DNA of 64,000 nucleotides, taken from contig OY970260.1 of NCBI GenBank assembly GCA_963715625.1, positions 1,240,001 through 1,304,000 of the forward strand, in the 5' to 3' direction. This document shows positions 1-8,355 of this stretch, piece after piece. This DNA comes from VRUE01 sp963715625. Lineage in GTDB: Bacteria > Actinomycetota > Thermoleophilia > Solirubrobacterales > 70-9. The notes below the pieces were generated by a model. That model searched no databases and had not been told where the DNA came from. It saw nothing but the letters and a program-made list of their open reading frames with translations. The position numbers and the translations under genes are program-made. Within the stretch, counting starts at the first letter, position 1. Each line of letters opens with the position of its first letter.

Positions 1-380
1 ACCGTCTCCTCGAAGGGGTAGAGGTTGACGCAGACCAGGTCGATCGGCTCGATCTCCTCACGCTCCAGCGTCGCCATGTGCTCTGGGTCCTCGCGCCGCG
101 CCAGCAGCGCCGCGTGCAGGCGCGGGTGCAGGGTCTTGACCCGGCCGCCGAGGATCTCCTCCTGGCCGGTGAACTCTGAGACGTCGGTCACCTCGAGCCC
201 GGCGCCGCGCAGCGCCGCCGCGGTCCCCCCGGTGGAGAGGATCTCGACCCCCAGCCCGGCCAGCCCGCGGGCGAAGTCCGCGACTCCCGTCTTGTCGGAG
301 ACCGAGACGAGCGCCCGGCGCACCTTCACCGCGCCGTCGCTCGCGGTCTCGTTCCGGGTGTCTGCGGGGGCCTCACTCAT
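1..380 (-). CDS. purH: Bifunctional purine biosynthesis protein PurH, N-terminal part
   Basis: AICAR transformylase / IMP cyclohydrolase, the last two steps of IMP synthesis. Only the first 126 codons lie in the window; the gene runs off the left edge. The translated start (MSEAPADTRNETASDGAVK, then RRALVSVSDKTGVADFARG) is the MGS-like IMP cyclohydrolase domain, with the typical STGGTAAALR and GGRVKTLHPRLHAALLAR motifs. The ATG at 380-378 lies inside the end of purN, an 8-base overlap that implies translational coupling in a purN-purH operon. Confidence 0.93.
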   Translation of the reverse strand, partial: MSEAPADTRNETASDGAVKVRRALVSVSDKTGVADFARGLAGLGVEILSTGGTAAALRGAGLEVTDVSEFTGQEEILGGRVKTLHPRLHAALLARREDPEHMATLEREEIEPIDLVCVNLYPFEET

Positions 381-990
381 CGACGACGACGACCCTCGGG
401 CCGTTCGCCTCGATCCTAACCCTGCCCGCCGCGATCATGCGGATCGCCTCCGGGTAGAGCTCGTGCTCGGTTGCGTGGATCGCCCGCTCGAGCGCGTCGC
501 GGTCGCGATCCGCGGGAACCGGAACCTCGCGCTGGAGCAGCACCGGCCCGGTGTCGACCCCCTCGTCGACGAAGTGGACGGTGACGCCGGTGACCTCAAC
601 GCCCGCCTCCAGCGCCTGCCCGATCGCGTCGAGGCCCGGAAAGGCGGGCAGCAGGGCGGGGTGGACGTTGACGATCCGGTGGCGGAAGCGGGCGACGAAC
701 GCCTCGCTCAGCAGCTGCATGTAGCCGGCGAGGACGACGAGGTCGGTGTGGTGAGCCTCGATCCAGTCGCCCATCGCCGCATCGCGTGCCTTCCGGTCCG
801 CGTACCCGTCGCGGGGGAAGGAGGCCGTCTCGACCCCCGCCTCCCGCGCCCGTTCCAGCGCCCGCGTCCCGACCCTGTCGGAGCCGACGCCGACCACCCT
901 GACCCCGTCGTGCCCGTGCAGGGTGTCGAGGATCGCTTGCAGGTTGGTCCCGCTGCCGGAGGCGAGGACGACGATGCGAAAGTCGCTCAC
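373..990 (-). CDS. purN: Phosphoribosylglycinamide formyltransferase PurN
   Basis: Transfers a formyl group from 10-formyl-THF to GAR in purine synthesis. The 205-residue length is normal for PurN. Visible motifs are the N-terminal VVLASGSGTNLQAIL phosphate loop, the LAGYMQLL segment, IVNVHPALLPAFPG with the catalytic Asn and His, and VTGVTVHFVDEGVDTGPVL with the catalytic Asp. The downstream purH start overlaps its stop. The upstream divergent intergenic region towards the nitronate monooxygenase carries an imperfect inverted repeat. Confidence 0.96.
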   Translation of the reverse strand: MSDFRIVVLASGSGTNLQAILDTLHGHDGVRVVGVGSDRVGTRALERAREAGVETASFPRDGYADRKARDAAMGDWIEAHHTDLVVLAGYMQLLSEAFVARFRHRIVNVHPALLPAFPGLDAIGQALEAGVEVTGVTVHFVDEGVDTGPVLLQREVPVPADRDRDALERAIHATEHELYPEAIRMIAAGRVRIEANGPRVVVVDE

Positions 991-1020
991 GCCCGCATCT
1001 TCTCGCAGCCTGCCATACGA

Positions 1021-1070
1021 GGCGTGTCTGAGTTAAGCCCCGATATAACGTGGTTAAGCTCAGACGCGCC
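1021..1070. promoter_or_regulatory. Inverted repeat between divergent purN and nitronate monooxygenase genes
   Basis: Arms GGCGTGTCTGAG (1021-1032) and CTCAGACGCGCC (1059-1070) are complementary over 12 bases with one G-T mismatch. The 26-base spacer contains two TTAA words. The position between two divergent starts (990 minus and 1086 plus) suggests an operator or overlapping promoters. No regulator is recognisable nearby, so this is inference. Confidence 0.4.
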
Positions 1071-1085
1071 CCCTACGATCGGGGG

Positions 1086-2045
1086 GTGAGCGCTCTTGAG
1101 AGGCTGGGAATGGCGACACCGGTTGTCCAGGCGGGGATGGGCGGTGGCCTCAGCCGTCATGAGCTGGCCGCGGCGGTCTCGGAGGCCGGCGGGCTGGGGA
1201 CGATCGCGGTCAACGGCGCCGCGGCGATCGAGCGCGAGCTCGCCGCGGCACGGGCGCTGACCGGCCGCCCCGTCGCGGTCAACGTCCTGCTCCCCTTCGC
1301 CCGCCGCGACTGGTTCGCGGCAGCGGCGAAGGCCGACGTCGTCGTCACCTTCTGGGGCGCCCCGAGGCGCCGCACCTCCGGCGTCTGGCTTCACCAGTGC
1401 GGGTCCGTCGCCGAGGCTCGGGCGGCCCACGCTGCGGGAGCCGATGCGCTGATCGTCCAGGGGATCGAGGCAGGCGGCCACGTCCGGGGCAGGACCCCCG
1501 CCCTCGACCTGCTGGCACGGGTCCAGGCCGCCCTGCCGCGCGAGTACCCGCTGCTCCTCGCGGGCGGGATCGCCGATCGCGACGACGTGGTCCGGGCGCT
1601 CGAGGCCGGGGGCTGCGCCGCGGTCGTCGGCACCCGCTTCCTGCTCAGCGAGGAGAGCCGGGCGCACGCCGAGTACCGGCAACGCCTGCTGGCCGCCGAG
1701 GACACCATCCTCACCGAGCTCTTCGGCGCGGGTTGGCCGGCGCCCCACCGCGTGATCGCCAATGCGGCGACCGAGCGTTGGCTCGCCGCCGACCCGCGCG
1801 GGCCTGCCCTCAACCGCGCGCTGAACCGCCTCAGCGGCCCCGGCGCTCGCTACATGCCGGCAGCGATCCAGGCCCGCCTCGCCCGCTCACGGCACCCGGG
1901 CAGTCGCCTGCTCTCGCCACAGGGTCCCACCGACGACGGTCCCGCGAACCTGCTCGACGCCGGCCCGCTCTACGCCGGTCAGACAATCTCGCGCATAGAC
2001 GAGGTCCGCCCGGCAGCCGAGATCGTCGCCTCACTCACGCCTTGA
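1086..2045 (+). CDS. Nitronate monooxygenase (2-nitropropane dioxygenase family)
   Basis: FMN-dependent TIM-barrel oxidoreductase that oxidises alkyl nitronates. About 319 residues from the GTG at 1086; ATG at 1110 is the alternative start. Family motifs include VQAGMGGGLSRHELAAAVSE near the N-terminus, ADALIVQGIEAGGHVRG in the middle (the GGH motif with the proposed catalytic His), and PLLLAGGIADRDDVVRAL followed by AAVVGTRFLLSEES, the phosphate-binding end of the barrel. It stands alone on the plus strand and converges on purF. Its TGA stop lies inside the left arm of a long palindrome. Substrate cannot be told from sequence. Confidence 0.88.
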   Translation: MSALERLGMATPVVQAGMGGGLSRHELAAAVSEAGGLGTIAVNGAAAIERELAAARALTGRPVAVNVLLPFARRDWFAAAAKADVVVTFWGAPRRRTSGVWLHQCGSVAEARAAHAAGADALIVQGIEAGGHVRGRTPALDLLARVQAALPREYPLLLAGGIADRDDVVRALEAGGCAAVVGTRFLLSEESRAHAEYRQRLLAAEDTILTELFGAGWPAPHRVIANAATERWLAADPRGPALNRALNRLSGPGARYMPAAIQARLARSRHPGSRLLSPQGPTDDGPANLLDAGPLYAGQTISRIDEVRPAAEIVASLTP

Positions 2046-2153
2046 GCCCTCCCGGTAGGGGTGGAACGTCTTGTACTTTTTCGCCGGCAGCCATCGGGCA
2101 ATCAGAGGCGCGGCTCGAAAAAGTTAAGTGGAATCCCTACCGGGAGGGCTCAA
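2042..2153. repeat. Palindromic element, family 1, copy 1 (terminator-like)
   Basis: A 19-bp perfect outer stem (2042-2060 with 2135-2153) encloses a conserved core: GTGGAACGTCTTGT on the left and TTAAGTGGAA on the right. Inside is a second 9-bp stem, ACTTTTTCG (2075-2083) with CGAAAAAGT (2116-2124), and a loop. Stop codons of both convergent genes (nitronate monooxygenase and purF) sit in the outer arms. A second copy at 26604-26722 has the same core but an unrelated outer stem. It probably acts as a bidirectional terminator. Confidence 0.85.
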
Positions 2154-3595
2154 GGGGAAGCCGGCACGACGGCGACATCCTCCAGGGCGAACTTGCCGTT
2201 GGCGTCCTCCGGGTCGCCGAGCGGGTAGCGGCCGCTGAAGCAGGCGTCGCAGTGGTCCTCGGGCGGGGTGCCGATCGCCTCGTAGACGCCCTCGAGCGAG
2301 AGGTAGGCGAGCGAGTCGCAGTCGAGCTCGTCGGCGATCTCCTGCACGGTGCGGTTGTGGGCGATCATCTCCTCGCGGGTCGACATGTCGACCCCGTAGT
2401 GGCAGGGGTTGCGGATCGGCGGCGCCGAGATCCGCATGTGCACCTCGCTCGCGCCCGCGTCGCGCAGCATGCCGACGATCTGCCGCGTCGTGTTGCCGCG
2501 CACGATCGAGTCGTCGACGACGACGAGCCGCTTGCCGGCGACGATCTCCGGCAGCGGGTTGAACTTGAGCCGCAGGCCGTGCTTGCGCAGCTCCTGCCCC
2601 GGCTGGATGAAGGTCCGGGCCACGTAGCGGTTCTTGATCAGGCCGTCGTCGCGCGGCAGCCCCGAGGCGCGCGCGAACCCGGCCGCGGCCGGGTTGCCCG
2701 AGTCCGGCACCGAGATCACCAGGTCGGCGTCGACCGGCGCCTCGCGCCAGAGGATCTCACCCATCCGCCCGCGCACCTGCTGCAGCACCTTGCCCTCGAG
2801 GCGGCTGTCGGGGCGGGAGAAGTAGATGTGCTCGAAGACGCAGGTCGCCGGCCGCTCGGCCTTGACCACCTGGCGAGTCTCCAGCCCGCGCTCGGTCAGC
2901 GAGACCATCTCGCCCGGGTGCACCTCGCGCATCAGCTCGGCGCCGATGATGTCGAAGGCGCAGCTCTCCGAGGCGACGACGAAGCGGTCCTCGAGGCGGC
3001 CCAGCGAGAGCGGCCGCACCCCGTGCGGGTCGCGGAAGGCGACGATCGCCCGCTTGGTCATCACCACGGTCGAGTAGGCGCCCTCCAGCCGCGGCATCGT
3101 GTCGGCGACCGCGTCCTCGATCAGCTTGCCCTCGTTGGAGGAGAGCAGCGCGGCGATGATCTCGGAGTCGGAGGTGCCGCGGAAGGCGATGCCGCGCTCC
3201 TTCAGCTCGGCCCAGAGCTCGACCGCGTTGGTCAGGTTGCCGTTGTGGGCGAGCGCCAGCTCGCGCCCGTCGTCGCGCCAGACCGGCTGCGCGTTCTCCC
3301 AGGAGCCGCCGCCGGTGGTCGAGTAGCGCACGTGGCCGATCGCCATGTCGCCCTCCAGCGCCCGCAGCTTCTCCTCGTCGAAGACCTGGGAGACGAGGCC
3401 CGAGTCGCGCAGCGTGGTGATGTGGCCGCCCTCGCAGGTGGCGATCCCGGCCGACTCCTGGCCGCGGTGCTGCAGCGCGAAGAGCCCGAAGTAGGTGAGG
3501 CGGGAGACGTCGTGCCCCGGTGCGTATACGCCGAACACCCCGCATTCCTCGCGCGGGCCGTCGCGGTCTATCTGCTGCCCCTGGGGCGGAGTCAA
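2150..3595 (-). CDS. purF: Amidophosphoribosyltransferase PurF
   Basis: First committed step of purine synthesis: PRPP plus glutamine to phosphoribosylamine. The start chosen is TTG at 3595, preceded by GAGGAAAG seven bases upstream. It gives 481 residues, close to the usual length; a longer open frame upstream has no family similarity. A propeptide of about 20 residues precedes Cys in EECGVFGVYA, the N-terminal nucleophile exposed by processing. Further motifs: HVRYSTTGGGSWENAQP, LAHNGNLTN, FRDPHGVRPLSLG, and the PRPP loop RLVVVDDSIVRGNTTRQIV. Cysteines late in the protein (NPCHYGVDM, CDSLAYLSLEG, DHCDACFSG) fit the iron-sulfur type of PurF. Confidence 0.96.
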   Translation of the reverse strand: MTPPQGQQIDRDGPREECGVFGVYAPGHDVSRLTYFGLFALQHRGQESAGIATCEGGHITTLRDSGLVSQVFDEEKLRALEGDMAIGHVRYSTTGGGSWENAQPVWRDDGRELALAHNGNLTNAVELWAELKERGIAFRGTSDSEIIAALLSSNEGKLIEDAVADTMPRLEGAYSTVVMTKRAIVAFRDPHGVRPLSLGRLEDRFVVASESCAFDIIGAELMREVHPGEMVSLTERGLETRQVVKAERPATCVFEHIYFSRPDSRLEGKVLQQVRGRMGEILWREAPVDADLVISVPDSGNPAAAGFARASGLPRDDGLIKNRYVARTFIQPGQELRKHGLRLKFNPLPEIVAGKRLVVVDDSIVRGNTTRQIVGMLRDAGASEVHMRISAPPIRNPCHYGVDMSTREEMIAHNRTVQEIADELDCDSLAYLSLEGVYEAIGTPPEDHCDACFSGRYPLGDPEDANGKFALEDVAVVPASP

Positions 3596-3792
3596 GCGCG
3601 TGCTTTCCTCGCGGTTGGTAAGGACGTGACGCGCAGGCGGACTGCCTACCCGCGGAGGGTACCAGCGGAAGGGGATCGGACCTGGTCGGGACAGGCGTCT
3701 CAAGTGCCCTCTTGGCCCGGGAGCCTGACCGAGGCTCTCGTTGAACAGGCGGCCAGAGGTCAGTACCGGCAACGCGTGACGGCTCGGACGCC

Positions 3793-5043
3793 TCAGGGCC
3801 CCAGAGCACCGATTGGGATGACATGGACTCCGTCTTCCTGCCTGTAGCCGTAGCCGCTGCCGATGATCACTCCCAGCGCAGCCGGTGGGCCGCACCTGGT
3901 GGTGTCGATTCGCTTTACGAACTTGAGCAGGTTTGCGCTTGCTTCATCCACCTGGTTGAAGCCGAGCTTCACCTCGAACGCCGCCCAGCGACCGTCGCGT
4001 GCTTCGACGATCGCGTCGACCTCGAGCCCGTCGCTGTCCCGGTAGTGGAGGACTTCTGCGTCGCTGGCCTGGGCGTAGATCCGGAGATCGCGGATCGCCA
4101 TCGACTCGAAGAGGAGGCCGAGAAGGTTCAGGTCGCGCATCAGGCGCTCAGGCCCGCTGCGCATTGCCGCCACCGCCAGCGATGGATCGACGAAGTGGAG
4201 CTTCGAGGCCTTCCGAAGAGTGTGAGTGGTCCGCAGGTGGACCCCCCAGGCCGGTTGGTCCTCGACGACCATCAAGCGCCTCAAGGCATCGAGATACTCG
4301 TTGACGGTCTCGGACTTCAGCGGTCCGTCGGCCCCGCCGGCATCGCGCGCGAGAGTCGTGATTGACGGTTGAGTGGCGACGTTGCGCCCGATGCTGCGAA
4401 GCAGATTGCCAACCTTGTCGGGATCGCGTCGTGCCCCGCTCACCGCACTCACGTCCACTCGCCGGATCTCCTCCAAATAGCGCCGGCCGGCGGTCAGCGC
4501 TTGCTCCCTGCTTTTCCGGAGAAAGCCCGGCCATCCACCGATCGAGATCTCATCCGCTATCTCAGGCAACGTCAGCTTGGCCTCGGGCGTGCCCTCCTTG
4601 CCGGCATCCAGCAGCCGGGCGAGCGAGATGCGTCCGGTGCTCCGGCCTTTCTCGAACAAGCTCATCGGGCGCATGCGAAGTCGGGTCAGTCGTCCTGCGC
4701 CTGAGTGGCGGGTGGTGTCGTCGGCGGGTATTGCCGAGCCGGTGAGGATGAACTGGCCGGACTTGCCGCGGTCGTCAATCGCGCGTCGCACGTGATTCCA
4801 GATATCCGGTTCGAGCTGCCACTCGTCGATCAATCTGGGCGTCGGCCCATCGAGGATGAATGCCGGTTCGAGGGCGGCTGTCTGTCGGGCTTTGGGATCG
4901 ACATCGAGACGAACTTCGCTCGCGGCTGCGTGCTGACCGGTCATGGTCTTCCCACAAGCCTTTGGGCCCTCGATAACCGCAGCTCCCATAGCGGCCAGGT
5001 CGTCCGTGAGCTCTCCATCCACAATCCGCTCTATATAAGCCAT
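3793..5043 (-). CDS. ATP-binding protein, AAA_14 / DUF4143 family
   Basis: 416 residues. The N-terminal P-loop is IEGPKACGKTMTGQHAA, followed by LIDEWQLEPDIWNHVRRAID (Walker B region) and QFILTGSAIP (sensor). The C-terminal half (SKLHFVDPSLAVAAM, LLGLLFESMAIRDLRIYAQ, LEVDAIVEARDGRWAAFEVKLG) is a DUF4143-type domain with a restriction-endonuclease-like D...E.K pattern. The function of the family is not well established. It is separated from purF and purL by sizeable gaps, and base composition is a little lower in GC, so it is probably acquired. Four spaced repeats lie directly upstream of its start and may be an operator. Confidence 0.85.
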   Translation of the reverse strand: MAYIERIVDGELTDDLAAMGAAVIEGPKACGKTMTGQHAAASEVRLDVDPKARQTAALEPAFILDGPTPRLIDEWQLEPDIWNHVRRAIDDRGKSGQFILTGSAIPADDTTRHSGAGRLTRLRMRPMSLFEKGRSTGRISLARLLDAGKEGTPEAKLTLPEIADEISIGGWPGFLRKSREQALTAGRRYLEEIRRVDVSAVSGARRDPDKVGNLLRSIGRNVATQPSITTLARDAGGADGPLKSETVNEYLDALRRLMVVEDQPAWGVHLRTTHTLRKASKLHFVDPSLAVAAMRSGPERLMRDLNLLGLLFESMAIRDLRIYAQASDAEVLHYRDSDGLEVDAIVEARDGRWAAFEVKLGFNQVDEASANLLKFVKRIDTTRCGPPAALGVIIGSGYGYRQEDGVHVIPIGALGP

Positions 5044-5074
5044 CTCTAGGCAGTCTAGCGGAAGAAAAAACAGA

Positions 5075-5160
5075 TTTTCAACGGGAGAAATATAAGAATT
5101 TCAACCGGGAGAATATCTGTATTTCAACCGAGAGAATGTCTCGATTTGGGTCGGGAGAAT
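5075..5160 (-). repeat. Four tandem 23-24 bp repeats upstream of the DUF4143 ATPase
   Basis: The word TTTCAACCGGGAGAAT or a close variant occurs four times, with GGGAGA-type cores at 5083, 5107, 5130 and 5153 (spacings 24, 23, 23). Regular spacing of about two helical turns, right before the ATPase start at 5043, suggests repeated protein-binding sites. Only four copies are present, they touch each other without spacers, and there are no cas genes, so it is not a CRISPR. Confidence 0.7.
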
Positions 5161-5180
5161 GTTCCTCGCTGAGCCCTTCG

Positions 5181-7368
5181 TCAGTCCTGGGTCGCAATGC
5201 GCAGCTCGAGCGAGCGCCAGGCGGACTCAACGGCGTCGAGTCCTACGGTGAGGCTGCGGTCGCTGGCGGCGAGCTCGATCGTGCTGCCGCCCACTTCGCC
5301 GATCGGGGTTGCCCCCAAGGCCTCGAGGGCCTCGCGGTTGCCGCTGAGCAGGAAGCCCCCGGCTCCCTCGCCGAATAGCGCCTGCTCCGGCGAGCAGCCG
5401 CGTTCGCGCAGGGGTTGCAGGTCGACCTGGCAGCCGACGCCGCCCCCGATCGCACACTCGGCAAGGGCGCAGGCAAGGCCGCCGTCGCTGATGTCGTGGG
5501 CGGAGGAGAGCCTGCCGGCGCGCACCGCGTCGCGGGCCGCTGCGCACGCGGCGGCGACCGCGGCGACATCGGGCTGGGGGAGGCCCATCTCCAGCTCGCC
5601 GCGCAGCTTGGCCAGCTCCGAGCCGGCGAGCGAGGGTTCGAAGGGCCCGAGCAGGGCGATCGCGTCCCCCTCCCTGGCGAATGCGCTGCCGCAGGCCTTG
5701 GCCGGGTCCGGCAGCTCGCCGACCATGCCGACCACCGGCGTCGGGTAGATCGGGCCTTCCGGACCCTCGTTGTAGAGGGAGACGTTGCCGCCGACGACCG
5801 GGACGCCGAGCGCGTTGCAGGCGTCGGCCAAGCCGCTGACGGCCCGGTCGAGTTGCCAGGCCGGCACCGGTTTCTCGGGGTTGCCGAAGTTGAGGCAGTT
5901 GGTCAGGCCGAGCGCCTCGGCGCCGACGCAGGCGAGGTTCTGGGCGCACTCGAGCACCGCCTCGACCGTGCCCGCATAGGGATCGCAGGCGACCCGGCGG
6001 CCATTGCCGTCGATCGAGACGGCGATCGCGTTTCCGGCCTCGGGGATCTGCAGGACGGCGGCGTCGGCCGACTCGGGTCGGCGCACCGTGCGCGAGCCGA
6101 CCACCGAGTCGTACTGCTCGAAGGCCCAGCGCTTGGAGGCGACGCTGGGCGAGGCCAGCAACGCCAGCAGCGTCTCCTCGGACGAGGCGCCCGGGTCGAG
6201 CGTCGCCCGGTTGCCGTAGATCCACCCCTCCGGCTCGGCCGGGCTGAGGTCGTAGAGAGGGCAGCCGTCGACCAGGGCGTCGACAGGCATGTCGCCGACG
6301 ACGTTGCCGCCGCGCAGCACCCGCACCAGCCCGCTGTCGGTGACGACGCCGATCTCGGCCGACCCCGTTCTGCCATTTCTCGCAGACGGCCAGCACCTCG
6401 GCCACCTTCGCCGGCTCGACCACTCCGAGCATCCGCTCCTGGGACTCGGAGACCATGATCTCGAAGGGCTCCATGTCGACCTCGCGCAGCGGCACCCGCG
6501 CCACGTCGAGGTCGATGCCGACGCCGCCCGCCGACGCCATCTCCGCGGCCGAGGAGGTCAGCCCCGCCGCACCAAGGTCCTGCAGCGAGACCAGCAGCCC
6601 CTTCCCGAGCAGCTCCAGGCAGCACTCGAGCAGCTTCGACTCCTCGAAGGGGTCGCCGATCTGCACGGTCGGGCGCTTCGCCTCGTCGCCCTCGCCGAGC
6701 TCGGCCGAGGCCAGCACCGAGGCGCCGCCGATCCCGTCGCGGCCGGTCGAGGCGCCCATCAGGACGACCGCGTTGCCGACGCCCGCCGCCGCGGCGCGCA
6801 CCATCTCGTCCTGCCTGGCGATCCCGACGCACATCGCGTTGATCAGGCAGTTGTGCTCGTAGGGAGCCTCGAAGTAGATCTCGCCGCCGACCGTCGCCAC
6901 CCCGATCGAGTTGCCGTAGTGGCCGATCCCGCGCACCGCCCCGTCGAGCAGGTGTCGCGAGCGCACCGAGTCCAGCTCGCCGAAGCGCAGCGAGTCGAGG
7001 ATCGCGATCGGCCGCGCCCCGAGCGCGAAGACGTCGCGGAGGATCCCGCCGACGCCCGTCGCCGCCCCCTGGAAGGGCTCGACCGCGCTCGGGTGGTTGT
7101 GGGACTCGACCTTGAAGGCGATCGCGTAGCCGCTGCCGACGTCGACCGCGCCGGCGTTCTCGCCCGGCCCCATCACCACCCGCTCGCCCTCGGTCGGCAG
7201 CCGCCGCAGCAGCTTGCGCGAGTGCTTGTAGGCGCAGTGCTCGGACCAGAGCAGGCTGAACATCGCCAGCTCGACGTCGTTGGGCTCCCGCCCGAGCTTC
7301 TCGCAGATCAGCTCGAACTCGGAGTCGGTCAACCCCAGCTCGCGGTGCTTGGCGACCTCGACCGTCAT
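5181..7368 (-). CDS. purL: Phosphoribosylformylglycinamidine synthase subunit PurL, with a single-base frameshift
   Basis: ATP-dependent conversion of FGAR to FGAM together with PurQ and PurS; small-type PurL (about 728 residues once repaired). The ATG at 7368 overlaps the purQ stop (ATGA). The N-terminal part is in one frame (WSEHCAYKHSRKLLRRLP, FKVESHNHPSAVEPFQGAA, LQDLGAAGLTSSAAEMAS) as far as VCEKWQNG. The remainder is in another frame (RVLRGGNVVGDMPVDALVDG to the end). Removing one base from the run of four C at 6363-6366 (plus strand) joins them as CEKWQNGSAEIGVVTDSG, the expected sequence. Either a base-calling error or a recent inactivating insertion. Confidence 0.92.
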
Positions 7369-8039
7369 GCCGGCACCCCGGCCGCAGCGACGGCTTCGAA
7401 GACGCACAGCCCATCGGTAGATCCCGTAAGCGGGTCGACGGCGTGCTCGGGGTGCGGCATCAGCCCGACCACGTTGCCCGCCTCGTTGCGCACCCCGGCG
7501 ATGTCCCGCGCCGACCCGTTCGGGTTCTGCCCCGGCGCGTAGCGGTAGGCGACCTGCCCCCCTGCCTCAAGCCCATCCAACACCTCATCCGGCGCCCAAT
7601 ACCGCCCTTCCCCATGCTTAGCCGGAATCGACAACGGCCGAGTGGACAATTCACCACGCTCTGGTGTGGAAAATCGACCACTCGTCTCTTCGATTAGGTC
7701 CACTTGGCGGCAGTGGAAGCGGAGGTCCTCGTTGAGGAGGAGGGCGCCGGGGAGGAGGCCCGCCTCGCACAGCACCTGGAAGCCGTTGCAGATGCCGAGC
7801 ACCGGGCCGCCGTCGGCGGCGAACTCCGCCACCGCCTCCATCGCCGGCGAGAAACGGGCGATCGCGCCGGCGCGCAGGTAGTCGCCGTAGGAGAAGCCGC
7901 CGGGGACGACGACCGCATCGATCCCCGCCAGGCCGCGCTCCTCGTGCCAGACCAGGCGCGCCTCGCCGAGCAGCAAGCAGGCGTGCAGGGCGTCCCGCTC
8001 ATCACAGGAGCCGGGGAACTGGAGCACTCCCCACTTCAT
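7365..8039 (-). CDS. purQ: Phosphoribosylformylglycinamidine synthase subunit PurQ
   Basis: Glutaminase subunit feeding ammonia to PurL. 224 residues from the ATG at 8039, which has GGAGG nine bases upstream. Class I amidotransferase motifs: LQFPGSCDERDA at the start, VVPGGFSYGDYLRAGAIA, the nucleophile elbow PVLGICNGFQVLCEAGLLPGAL, and GLMPHPEHAVDP with the catalytic His and Glu. Residues around RFSTPERGELSTRPL are unusual and coincide with an imperfect DNA palindrome (7639-7684). Order purS-purQ-purL is as in other actinobacteria. Confidence 0.96.
   Translation of the reverse strand: MKWGVLQFPGSCDERDALHACLLLGEARLVWHEERGLAGIDAVVVPGGFSYGDYLRAGAIARFSPAMEAVAEFAADGGPVLGICNGFQVLCEAGLLPGALLLNEDLRFHCRQVDLIEETSGRFSTPERGELSTRPLSIPAKHGEGRYWAPDEVLDGLEAGGQVAYRYAPGQNPNGSARDIAGVRNEAGNVVGLMPHPEHAVDPLTGSTDGLCVFEAVAAAGVPA
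7639..7684. repeat. Imperfect palindrome inside purQ
   Basis: Arms CGAGTGG (7639-7645) and CCACTCG (7678-7684) bracket inner partial complementarity around CACCA/TGGTG. The surrounding 100 bases are visibly less GC-rich than the rest of the gene. The frame is kept. It may be a coding palindromic insertion, or chance. Confidence 0.4.
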
Positions 8040-8130
8040 CAAACGCCGCCTCCTCTGCTCCCGCCGGAGCCTGGAGAATCAGATATGGACAGGCCCCGGC
8101 TCCCGCGTCCGGGGGCGGCTTGGTCAGGCA

Positions 8131-8355
8131 TCAGATTTGCTCGATCTCGTAGTCCTCGATCAGCGGGTTGGCGAGCAGCTTCTCGCAGAGCTCGCCCAGC
8201 CGCTCGGGGTCCTCGGCCTCCAGCTCGACCATCCGCCCGACCCGGACGTGCTCGATCCCCTCGAAGCCGAGCGCCGGCAGCGCCCGCTCGACCGCCTTGC
8301 CCTGGGGGTCGAGGATCCCCTCCTTCGGGCGGATCAGCACCCGAGCCTTCGCCAC
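8131..8355 (-). CDS. purS: Phosphoribosylformylglycinamidine synthase subunit PurS
   Basis: Small structural subunit bridging PurQ and PurL. 74 residues from the GTG at 8355, whose first base is the last base of the purC TAG stop. Typical sequence: RVLIRPKEGILDPQGKAVERAL near the start and a conserved glycine-rich stretch (HVRVGRMVELE), ending CEKLLANPLIEDYEIEQI. This is the usual PurS length. About 90 bases separate it from purQ. Confidence 0.93.
   Translation of the reverse strand: MAKARVLIRPKEGILDPQGKAVERALPALGFEGIEHVRVGRMVELEAEDPERLGELCEKLLANPLIEDYEIEQI

Noticed and set aside
1397..3847. Very long plus-strand open frame of 816 codons across the nitronate monooxygenase and purF genes
   Set aside because: Arg/Gly/Ala-rich translation without family features; it is the antisense shadow of well-conserved genes in GC-rich DNA. 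The same applies to other long antisense frames, such as those over clpB, dnaK and lysS.
2150..3895. PurF of 581 residues starting at 3895
   Set aside because: The extra 100 residues overlap the neighbouring ATPase gene and are Arg/Pro-rich; the TTG at 3595 has a good SD and gives the expected propeptide.
5075..5160. CRISPR array
   Set aside because: Only four contiguous repeats, no spacers and no cas genes anywhere in the window.
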